This document shows, one piece after another, positions 12,901 to 25,900 of a stretch of 64,000 nucleotides of DNA (positions are counted from its first letter, which is position 1; each line of letters begins with the position of its first letter). The notes below the pieces were generated by a model that ran no database searches, was not told the origin of the DNA, and saw only the letters and a list, made by a program, of their open reading frames with translations. The stretch spans positions 2,473,531 to 2,537,530 of the forward strand of contig OX030958.1 in NCBI GenBank assembly GCA_943735955.1, in the 5' to 3' direction. Source of the stretch: Piscicola geometra (lineage: Eukaryota; Annelida; Clitellata; Hirudinida; Piscicolidae). Made by a program: the position numbers and the translations under genes.

Positions 12901-15900
12901 TTCAACTCCTCCACTCGCAACAAATTCAAGACCATCAAGTACGTCACTCGGAACTTCGAAGTCAGAATCGTTGGCGTTCCCTGCGGTAGCAGGAGTGGCG
13001 GGAGGAAGCCATTTGTTAAAGTGATTTTGTACCTATTCAATCACCGACAAGTCACAACATGTAGCCTTGCAGCGTCTTGGTGGTGCTGATGAATCAACGA
13101 TTATACTTGAATAAATAAATCTCGCGACCTCCACATAATTCTCTTAGCGCTGATAGAATATTATATATATGATTAATTACAGAGCTTGAAAAAAATTCGG
13201 ACAACTTCTTAAATGAAACGAGGCTATAGTTTGAGGCATTCACGAGCATGAGATCCAAAAGTGAAGCAGTATAGGCACCGTGAAGAGTTTACTTGCAATC
13301 TGCACTCACTCCGCCATAACACTACGCCTCTTCCATAAGTACAATCTGCTAACACTAATCGGCCTTGTCTTTAAACTACACCTACAGCAGTCTATAATGC
13401 CATTACACCACAACTGCAGTAACAGCACCATCAGACCACCAAAAATCACTCACCAGCATCATTTTATGCAGAGACGACATCTCAGGAACCTCATTCTTGC
13501 ATAATATGATCACCATGCCTTGGTGGAGTGGTGGAGTAATGGAGATACTGGTGCGACAAGAATGGTGTAGTGGTGGTGTGATCTGTGAGATGGCACAACT
13601 TGCACTACAAGTGTTCTAATGTGGGATGCTCTGAGGAGGCGGTCAGTGGCTGTGATAGTGCTGCTTCTTGACGGTGGTGGGAATCGTATGGTGTGGTGCG
13701 TTGGGGATAGGATGGTGCCCAAAAATAAGAGTAGTTAGGTGTGGGCAATGGTCTTGGTGAATTGTGAAGTATGCATTAAAACTTTTAATTCAAAAGAAGT
13801 GGTGTTGTGAAGTGCAATGACAAGGTGCGCAACTTTTTTAAAAAGATGATGGCGTAGTAATATGGTTGGCGAAATATAAATTATGTGTGCGAGCATGATG
13901 GTGAATAAATGGGTTTTTGAAATACATTTCGAAAAAACATTTTTAACGAAAATAAAAAAAGCAATCGAGGCATAGAGAAACAGAAGAATGAAACTATGCC
14001 AACCAGTCTTGTCCAGTCCTCTTCTGCCTGCTCTTCCCGCCATCTGAATGTATTCGCCTGCATCAAAAAAATAATTTAAATTGAATGAGCACACCCGAAA
14101 TCAGAGCAATAGGAATTTTGAAATATAGAACATTGTGTTAGACCTATGAAATATTTCTTATTTTTAGTTTTTGTATCATTTACTGCTTAAAGTCATCTAT
14201 TAATATTTCATTTGATTTGATTATATTAATGAGATATTTATTTCTTCGAAATAAGAGTATAAATTTTGAAAAATGACATTGAACAGTTTGGCTTGTGGAG
14301 TTTATTGATCACTCATTGCAAATGATGGCTCAGCACTTTTACTTGCGAGTTGAAGCTTTCTATAAAGATGGTAAACCTTAAAAAAAACTTTATCAGCTGC
14401 AACAACCCAACCGTTAACACCACACCTCACCACTCCAACCACACCTACCAAACCTCACCCCCCCCCCTCCTCAACCACAACTCACCACCAGTGTTATTTT
14501 CGTAACGAAAACGAAAACAACAATTCTGAATAATCGTTCCACGAAAACGGAAATAAAAACTAAATTTATTTTCAAATCGAAAACGAAAATAAAAACTATA
14601 ATTATTTTCAAAACGAAAATAAAATAAATTTCAAAGTATGCCATAATATGCAAATGAATAATTTATATAAAAAATATATGTCTATGTTATAAACATTATC
14701 TTTGGGCTTTATGAAAGTAGCGCCATTTATAAAACGTTATTTTATTACCGCTTCGCTTTGTCAATTAAATTGTCACTTATTTTAATTGTAAATTTGTTAT
14801 TATATTTCAAATTTGTTATTACTCAATAATTTACGTACTCAATTCTTATAATATTTCAATTGACTGATAATTTAAAAACTCATTCATTATACAGTTCTAT
14901 TTTACTGTTTCATTTTATGATCAATTAATTTTTTTAGATATAAAAAAAAATGTTTAAAGCTGTAAATTAATATATTTTCAAAACTAAAATGAAAACAAAA
15001 ACTTTAATTATTTTCAAAACTGAAACGAAAATAAAAACTTTAATTAATTCCAAATAAAAACTATGATTATTTTATGAAACGAAAATATCACTGCTCATCA
15101 CCCCTACCACACCTCACCACCCCAACCACACCTCACCACCCCACTCTAACCACACCTCTCCACCACACTCCAATTACACCTCACCACCCCTACCACACTT
15201 CACCACCCCTAACTCACCTCACCACCCCTACCACACCTCACCACCCCTAACTCACCTCACCACCCCTATCACACCTCACCACCCCTAACACACGTCACCA
15301 CCCCTAACTCACCTCACCACCCCTACCACACCTCACCACCCCTAACACACGTCACCACCCCTACCACACCTCACCACCCCAACCACACTTCACCACCCCC
15401 AACTCACCTCACCAACCCAACCACACCACACCTCACCATCCCAACCACACTATACATCACCATAGCATATCTCACCACACGGTCTCACACCCTAACAAAA
15501 CTAACTCACCAACATCACTACAATACCAACCACACCACAAGCAAAAAACACGAATGAACAGAGAAGACAATATTGAACACTCACAAACCAGGCGCCAGAT
15601 CCCGCATCTTGCTACCATCGTGCTTCTCGATCGAGTCGAAGACCACAGTCCTCGCTGGCATGTTCACTCCCATGGCGAACGTCTCAGTCGCAAACAACAC
15701 CTGGTCGTCAGTCATTTTTGCAACATTTTTGACACCAAAAAGAATAAATTTAATTATTAAACACAAAAATTGAATGCATAAATAGTGAAATCTTTAAAAT
15801 GGAATGGTTTCATGTACAAGTGTTTCAAACTATTTTTGCTAAATGCATGCAAAAACACCAAAGAGAAAATTATTAGCACGTCAGATCGTTTCAAATCACA

Positions 15901-18900
15901 TTACTTTCCCCCATTTAAGATCAGTCTCATAGAGGTGATTTAAAAGCGAATAAATATAAATAGAGCTGTGCTTTAATCTAAGTTAACTTTAGATTAACGC
16001 GTTAATTAATTAACGACCGTTAAAATTTTTAACGCCGTTAAATATTTTAACGCATTAAAAAAAGTAATGCATTAAAAAAAAGTAACGCATTTAACAATTT
16101 TAATGCATTTAAACTCATACAAATTGAACTATTTTTGCGGTTTTGGTTACATTGTCAGCAAGTGAACACAAACACTACTAATTTACAGTCAACAAACGAA
16201 CGGGAAAAATTGCATTTCATCAAAAAACTTATCATTTCTTGAAGATTTTCAACAAAACGTTAAAATGTTTTCAAAAAATAAAAAAGTTAAAGAAACTATA
16301 AGAAGAAAAAACCTCAAAAACTACAGCCTTCACAAAATAAAAGACTACAAACATATGTAGATGAAGATACCTCAATGATTACTAAATCAATCATTAAAAG
16401 TTATAGAAAATAATCTGAGATAGGCTCTGAGAGTTGTTCTTTTGTTTGGTGGTAACAATACGAAGGGACATATCCGACTCTTGCGAAACTGGCAAGAAAG
16501 TACTTGTCATCTATTCAGCTTGTCAGAACACATAATTAGCATGAAAAAAGTCTTTTTAGATCCAAATTATGTTGCAAAAGTTGTTTGCTTGAGTAACTGG
16601 CTCAAAAGTGATGTGTGATAATTTAATTTTTTATCCTTTATGAATTCTTTTTTTGTTCTTTAAAATGTTGATTACTTTTTATAGAAAAGTCTAATATAAA
16701 TTATATTAAATTATAAGGAAAAAATTTTTAATACTATTTTATACTAATGTCAAATATGCTAAAAACATTGCGTTAAAATACGATTAACGCACGATTAAAA
16801 TTTTTAACCGTGGAACAGCCCTAAATATAACATATATATTAATTCTAAAACTAGAATTTGTAGAGCAAAAGACGACTCTTCACGTATCTTCCCATATTTA
16901 TTCTGTTTAATAGTCTTACTTTTGCTTCATATTTTTAAATAAACCTAAAATTATTATTTTCTATTATGTTAAGTTATTCAAAAATTTTAATAAATACAAC
17001 AACAAAAAATAATAATAACTAGAGCTGTGCTTTAATCTAAGTTTCTATTAACGCGTTAATAAATTAACGCCCATTGAAATTTTTAACGCCGTTAAATATT
17101 TTAACGAATTTTTAAAAAAATTACGCATTTAGAAATTGTGAAACATTCAAATTTATCAAAATTGAACTGTGTCAGCAAGTGAACACAAACACTCTCTTAC
17201 TTTACAGTCCAAAAACAAACGGAAAAGGTGCATTTAATCATTAAACGTCTCATTCCTTCTATATTTAAAACAGAACTTCTTGGCGGTGAAAATAACTAAC
17301 ATGTTCAATAGTATTACTTGCAATTTGTCACTTTGCCCAAGAAATATGCATTTCAGAAGGTGGGCCAGCTTATGTCATTCGTTTAAAAAATATGCTTTTT
17401 GAACTTGAGCAGAGAAAGATTTATCAGAATATCCAATGATTAAGAATTGCCACATCATAAGACCCTCGATTTAAAAATTTAAAACAAATGATAGAGTTGA
17501 AGAAGCTAGAAGAATATAAGAAAACCTCAAACTTCGGATTCAGAATATGAAGATAACTCCAAAAAATCAAACGAGGACAAGTGCGGGCAAACAACCAACC
17601 ATTGCGCCACACAACTTTTTGCCGGATAGAGTTTGTGATCTCGCTTTTGCCGATGATACAGCCCTGCTCGAGAACGACCCATCGAAAGCCCAAGCCCAGT
17701 TGGATGCTTTGAGACTCAGTGCACGGACGGTTGGACTAGAGATAAATGTTAAAAAGGCCGAACAGATTCGGCTTAACCAACCAAATCCCTCTGTCTCGCC
17801 ACCGGCTTCAAAGCTCCTCATCGACATCGCAATCGTGAAGGATATCAAACATTTGGGTCGTATGTTGGGTCCACGAAGCTACAAAAGTTTCTTCGCTCAC
17901 CCAAGCTGAACACAGATCTCAAGATTCGCATCTTTCAAGCCGCTTGCATCTCAATTTTGCTCTACGTCTGCTAATCATGGATACTCACTACAGCATTATC
18001 GTAGAAACTTGACGTCTTCGCAAGGACTTGCTATCGGACGATGCTTGGAATCCAACAGTCTAGCGACCACATCACAAACGAGTCTCAACGCACGAGTCGG
18101 ACAGAAGCGCATCAGCGAAATGATCAGAAAACGACAACTTGCATTAACTGGTCATTGTCTTCGCATGTCCGTGGATGAGCCTGTGCACCGCTATTTTTTT
18201 TACGAGTCCAAGATGAAAGCACGAACGGTGAAGAACCTCATACAGACAACAAATCTCGGCATACATCGACCCAGGGCAGCCCACGATTGAAGCCATCCAG
18301 CTTAAATCGTGGGCTGTGAACAAAAATGTTTGGTGGCAACAACATGAAGAAGCGAAACTTGCAAGAAAGTACTTGTCATCTGCAAGAAAAGTTCAATGTG
18401 AACGTCTATTCAGTCTGTCAGAACACATATAGATAAACTTATTTGCTTGAATAACTTGTTCAAATGGGATGTGTGTCGTTTGCATTTTATTTACACCACA
18501 CCACACCATACCACCACACTGCCACAACACAACACCATTTCACCAGACCACATCATCACACGACACCACCACAACACCACACCACAACATAACATCACAC
18601 CACCCCATACCACACCACCACACCACACGACACCACCACACTACACCACCAGAACACACCACCACAATACACCACCACACCACACCACCACACCACTACA
18701 ACACCACACCACAACACCACACTCTACCACCACACGACCGCAACACCACACCACGACACCACCACACCACCCAACAACACCACCCAACAACACCACCACC
18801 ACACCAAACCACCACACCACACCACCACAACACGCCAACACACCGCACCACCACACTACACCTCACACCACTACACCTCACACCACCACACCATATCACC

Positions 18901-21900
18901 ACACAACACCACCACACCACACTACCATACCACCACACTACACCACCGCACCACACTACCACACGACAACACACCACCACACGACACCAGCACAACACAC
19001 CACACCAACACACCACGCCACACCCCACCACGCCACCACAACACAACACAACACCACACCACATCACCACACCACACACCACCACACCATCATACGACAA
19101 CACACCACCACACCACACCACAACACCACACCACAACATCACACCACCGCCACACCACACCACACCACCACAACACCCTAACACAACACACCACTACAAC
19201 ACCACCACCACACCACATCACCACACCACACCACCACAACACCACACGACACCACCACACTACATCACCAGAACACACCACCACAACACACCACCACACC
19301 ACACCACCACACTACACCACTACAACACACCACTAACCACACCACTAACCACACCATAACACCACATAACCACACCACACCACACTACCACACCATACCA
19401 CCACACCACACAACCACTACACCAAACCACACCATCACACCACACCAACACACCACACCACCACACGACACCAACACACGACACCACATCACGCCACCAC
19501 ATCACGCCACAGACACCTTGACGAGGCCCCTCTGGAAGAGCATCTCGACGACTTCCTTGAGGATGGGCAGAATGCCGCTGTGATGCACTCCTATGCCCCT
19601 TTCCAGCAGCTGCCGTAGTGCTCGCACCTGGCCAGACATTTTGTACTTGAAAATTTCATTCTTGGGAACTTTGTCCTTGGACATTTTGTCTTTAGACATT
19701 TTGTCTTTAGACATTTTGTCCTTGGACGTTTTGTCCTTGGACGTTTTGTCCTTGGACATTTTGTCCTCGCAATACAGCACCACAACACCCTCTCAACACA
19801 GCACCACATTAACCTGAGGCAAAGCTTGATCAACGGGCTTGAGGAGCCTGATGCTCTTCTGGAAGAAGACCACCACACTGCTCTTTTCAGAGGCACTCAG
19901 CAGGTCGATGCTCCTGAGACTGGCAGAGTTCTCGTCAATCCTCCTCTTCGAGAATACGAAAGCAACCGCTGGTGTCTTGCCTGTTTTGTCCAGGTGGTTG
20001 ATCAGCGAAGTCCATATCTGCTGCTCCTGTTGTCGTGGTGGTGGGGGTGGTCATGAAGGTGCTGGTGGTTGTAGGTGTTTTGGTAGTTATAGTGCCTTGT
20101 TGTTCGTGTAGTGGTGGTTGTAGGTTTGTGGTGGTTGTAGGTGTTGTGGCAGTTGTGAAGGTGATGGTAGTTGTGATGAGATGGGGCTTGTAGGTTCTTT
20201 AGTGGTGGTAGTTGTAGGTAGAGGTGGAAGTTGTAGGAAGTTATAGGTAGTGGTGGAAGTACGGTGACTATTAGAAGGGATAATAGAAATGGTCATTGCG
20301 AAAAGATCTTAACAGAAAGCATGTTTGAAGTGATAGTGTTGTAGTGAGCTCTAGTGGGCCTGATTGAATACCAGGAACCTGTTTGGCCTTGACCGAGAAG
20401 TTGGCTCGTTTAGCTCCGTACTGCGACAAAGACTTGTTTTCGCGCTGCTTCTTCGCTTCCATTGCTTTGTTGTAGCTTCAAGAGAGTGAATTACAATAGA
20501 ATCTCATCCATCCATTCATCCAATTATCCATTCCCCTACCCGCACACCCATTCACTCACCCCTCTTTACACTCATCCTTCCCAGTACTTAATTATTCTTA
20601 TATGCTCATTAGGGTTATGAATTTCTAACTTTTTGTCAAAGACTTAATTTCCTGTGGCACATATCGATGAACTATTGCTTAAAAGTGATGAAAATGAATT
20701 TTATTTTGATTAATACTCAAAAAAGATCTCCCACTACACGAACTCTTCGAAATAGTGGGTAAGGCTTACTGAGGTCGAATAACTCATTTCCCGTGTTATA
20801 TCCCTATGAACATTCGCTCACAAAAATGGAAACGAGCGTGTTTTACTCTGATTAATTCTCAAAAAAAGCTCCCCACCACACAAAAACTTTGAAATAATAT
20901 GTGAGGGTTACATACATACATAGTATGATACTATTTCAAAGATTGCGTGTGGTAAGATAATTTTTTTGAACGTTTATCAGAATAAAACTCATTTTCCTTA
21001 CTTTTAAGCAAATTATATATAAAATGGGATAACAATTATTTTAAAAAAGGTTAAAAGTCATAACTCTAACATTCATATATAATAACTTTCAACTTATAGT
21101 TTGTGGATGACATTTTTCAACAAGAAAACTTATGTAAATTTGTAACTATTACTTTTGTACGATTATGAATTCATAAATCACCCAAGAACATGAGGTCACA
21201 ATAATTCATAACCCTAATGCTCATCTACCTACCAGCTCATCAATACAAATGCACATTCATAGGCCATACAAAACCAGCACTACCACCTCCAAAACAACTA
21301 AAACTACCACCTCATATACAACTATAACTACCACCTCCAACACAACTATAACTACCACCACCTGCACGACTCACCCTGAATTCTGGAAGCTGCCTTCGGA
21401 GTCGACGAGGAGGAAGAGTTGTTTGGAGGTTTGTTGGTTGTTGCCAGTGTACAAGTAGTGCTCCAGAGGCACTGGCCTTTTGGCCGTACTTATGACGTAC
21501 ACCTGTTTCTTCTTTATGCGGCTGATGATGATGATGATGATGATGGTGATGATGGTGATGATCATGATGGTGATGATGATTAGACCTTAGAGTCGACTTA
21601 AATAAGTCCACTCCGAATGGACTTGGTCTATCAAGTCGGGTCAAGTCGTATTTAGTTAGCGCAACCGTCGCATTTTATTAGCGAAGTCACTTTAAAATCA
21701 AGCCGACTTACAAATTTAAAACTTATGTGAATTCAAATATTTAAAAAAAAGTATAATAAAGTTAAAAATCTTTATAAATAATTTATTTTTTAAGGTCTAA
21801 ATAATTAGTGAGTTATAAAATGTCTATGCGTCGTAAAAATAAGTAAAAACAATACTCGAAATAAGCGCGCTAATTTTACACATTAAATCGTTTTTAATTA

Positions 21901-22880
21901 ATAATAATAATTAATTACACATTAACGTTTCAATGAAACGTCGTTTCATAACTATGTTGAAAGTTAGGTGTTCGTGTTAAATTATTATAATTATTTGTTA
22001 GTTTAAAGTTATATTCAATTATTTCATTAACAATCTCGATAAAATTTGGCAAAATAATTGAATAATATGAATAAAAGTGTTTTAAAAATTGATAAAATAA
22101 ATTTAGATGAATTGTTGATAGTAAGTTACGAAACTTCGATGAGAAAATTGGGAAATCAAAAATCATTCGTTTGTTTGGCAACATTTCGGAGCCGTCCATC
22201 ACCAAACATCAACAATTGATTCGACCATTATTGAGAATGCTACTAAAAACAACTAACTGTCCATATAAATGTATAAATTTATGTATTTTTCAAACTTTTT
22301 TATTTTTAATAAATTGTGAAATTATTATTATTTAAAAAAATTAGTATTATTTATAAAAAAAATTGTAACATCCATTACATAGACAGATAGATAGTTACAA
22401 CCCAAGCTAAAAAAAAGCGTGTTAAAATGATTTAAGTCTCATCAAGTCATCATCATTTATTGTCAAGTCAAGTCGTTTCTGTTTCCAGAAGTCAGTTTCA
22501 ATTCGACTTTTGAGGCATTTATACCCAAAGTCAAGTCATTAAAAATAATAATTCGACTCCGATGGCGGTGGAGGTGGGATAATTTAGTGATCAATGCATA
22601 CGACGACATTGAGAACTCACCCCACCCATTCGGCGAACTCCCTGGAGTTGGGCACAGTGGCACTGAGAAGGACAATCTTGACAGTATCTGGCAGCAGTAT
22701 CAACACCTCCTCCCAAACCACACCCCTCTGCAACAGTGATTTCGGGGTGCTGATGATGATTATTAATTGATTCAAACAGCATAACCAAACGAAGGACCTC
22801 AGCGTCGTTGATGTAGTGCACCTCATCTAATATCACCCACTCGAGGTCCCTGATGACGTCACTGCCATTATATAACATTG

Positions 22881-22962
<82 letters not shown>

Positions 22963-25900
22963 TTGTGGGTGTGATCCCATATGAATTCCTACCAACATCC
23001 TTCCCCCTTTAGAACCGAAGTACCTCTTACGCCTACCTTAAGCCTCCTCTCTCTCCTCCCTCCACACCTACCTATCACCTGAGTATCTCGGTGGTCATAA
23101 TGAGAACAGGGGCTTTAGGGTTGATCTGGACATCTCCCGTCACCAGACCCACCTCGCCAAACTTTTCCTTGAAGTCTCGGAACTTCTGGTTCGAGAGAGC
23201 TTTGATGGGAGAGGTGTAGATCACTCTAGAAGTACGGTGGTGTTTAGTAATGATGGTTTAAAGTTATATACCTGCCATCATTGAAGGGTTGATATAATAT
23301 TTTTGCTTTCAAGAAAGACCTTAGTAAAGGTGCTTCAAATGATGAGGGGATGGTAGTATCGATAAAGTACGGGAGGATGACTCAATTAGTGAAATCTTGA
23401 AACGAATTAGCACATATTTGTGTTTGTGATACAGTAATAAGCGATCGCATATGAATTCCCCACCAAACTCCCACAATGATTCCTCGGAAAAAAATAGCTT
23501 CAAGCATCAGCACCACTTTACTTGGTCATGTGGTTGAGTGCAAGAGCAATGGCGTATTCAGCGACCAATGTCTTGCCGGCTGAAGTGTGAGCTGCCACGA
23601 AAACATTCTTGCCCTCCTCCATCTTCAAGATTGCCTGCTTCTGGAAGAGGTCCAACTCGAAAGGGTACTGAGGTGGTGCATGTGGTACTGTGGTGGTACT
23701 GTGGTGGTGCAATATGATCATCTGAGTTGTTTCTTAGAAACTCTGCCGTTCGCAACTAACTAATAACAATATTGTTCATGACCCTACTAGCCGAGCTAAT
23801 ACCGTCGATAAAATCCTGCTAACATCCCAAGAACGAAAAAGCAAACGCTTATTAAATGAAAAGCATAAATATAACTTCGAATGCAATAAAAGACACGCAT
23901 GTTGGCTGATGCCTCAACACACCGTTATGATGGGGTTGACGAGTTGATGGAAGTTGAGAAGCGGCTTCAGCAGGTCAACAACCACCACATACTCTTCTCC
24001 ACCCCTTGGTGCTGCAGAGACCAGCGGAGATGCCTCGTCCAGTCTGTGTTCTAACTGTTCGATTGTATGTGTGTATTAGAGGTCGGATCGGGTACCCGCG
24101 GGTACCTGCGGGACTCCCGCGGGAACGGGAATAAAAATTAATTTCGGGACGGAAAAAGTCGGAAACCGGGAATAGGTTTTCGGGACAGGAACGGGAACGG
24201 GAATCAATATTCAAATCGGGAACGGAAAAAATCGGAAATGGGAATCAACTTTTAAATCGGGAACTGGAAAAACGGGAATAAAAGTTATTGGGAGTGGATT
24301 CTTTAACAATTATACTTCAGCAAACTCATAAGTATGGGAATCTCTATTTCATCGATATTCCGTAATTAAAATAAGTATTAAATGTAATATGGAAATGTAT
24401 AACGAAGCCACGTTGTCAATGTCAAAATCTCCAACATTACACTTGAAGTTGTTATGGCGAGTCCAAATATTAGAGAAATTAGAACAAATGGGTGATGATG
24501 AAAACTTGTCAGATGAAATCAAACTATATTCTATTATTTTTATTTTATAAATTCATAATTTAATTTGAATTATTAATTTCCAGTTGAATGCTCAGTTGAT
24601 CATTTTGACAAAAAAAGATGCCCATTGATCTTATTCATATGGCAGCATGTCTGTTGCATCCCCCAGTATAAAAGAAAAATATTAAAAGAGTTTGGGATAG
24701 AAAAAAAATAAATACCAAGACTTTCATTAGAGAAAATTTGATTCCATTTTGTACAGCAAGGCTAAGCCTCAGTGACGTTGAGAAAAAAAACAAATTATGG
24801 TTATTTATACCCAATATTTTAGTTTTTATAACGTAAAAATTATAATATAATTTTTATACTATCAAATTATACTAATGATTTTAGTTGTGCAGTTGTGGAG
24901 AATAAGAATGTGGTCAAAAAACATATTTCTACCATTATTGAAAAATTAATAAAAATGAACGAGGAAGAAAATTCAGAAGAAGATAAATTGTACAAATATT
25001 CACAATTACGTCCCACCAAAATTGAAGATTATAAAGATGTTAAATCTATTGGAGTAAAATAAAAAAATTCCAATATTACAAAAAGTAGCCAAAATTTTGT
25101 TTAGTATACCTGCAAGTTCTATTCCCTGTGAACTGAATTTGTCAAAATATGGTCGTTTAACTTCAGACCCAAGATCACCTAATTTGAAAGCTAAAACTTT
25201 TGATGGTTTAACCCATGTTAAAAGCAATAAAGACTTGATTGAATTACTCAAAAACAATGACTAACTTAAATACTTTCATTTCAATAAATATTTGAAATTT
25301 AAATCGTGTTTTTTTATTTTGTTATACAAATATTTTTTGACTTTCAAATAATAAACTTTAAGAAATGTTAGAACTAGTAAGTTTGGGACCGGTGAAAACG
25401 GCAGAAAAAATAGATAAATAAACAAGTTTTTGTTGTTGAAATGGGTCGGGACCGGGAATCGAGTTGCGGGAACGGGACGGGACGGAAATCAAAATTCTGA
25501 TGGTCCATCGGAAACGGACGAAACGTGAAACAAAATTTCGAGAACGGGACGGGACCGGGAATGAAAAATTGTCCATGTCCGACCTCTAGTGTGTATACGT
25601 TACAGGAACGGTAATAATCAAATTTAAGAAAAAAATTACATATACTATTTTATACTTATGTCAAATTAACTGATACCACATAGCATTAAAACACGATTAA
25701 CGGATTAAAAATGTTAATCGGTCGATTAACTTGGATTAAGATCTTTAAACGGTCGATTAACTTGGATTAAAATTTTTAATCGGTCGATTAACTTAGTTAA
25801 CATTTTTAATCGGTCGATTAACTTGGATTAAAATTTTTAATCGTGGAACAGCTCTAATTTTTATATCTAATGCAAAAAGATTAATCGATTGGAAAAAATC

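Noticed and set aside
18447..19505. Several Thr/His-rich or Val/Trp/Cys-rich ORFs of up to 296 codons
   Set aside because: All lie in the CACCACA array and are open only because the simple sequence lacks stops.
22591..22998. A single 135-codon minus-strand ORF read as one exon
   Set aside because: It runs through a 70-nt intron with good GT/AG sites and through the CA microsatellite; Ski2 homology breaks exactly at those sites.
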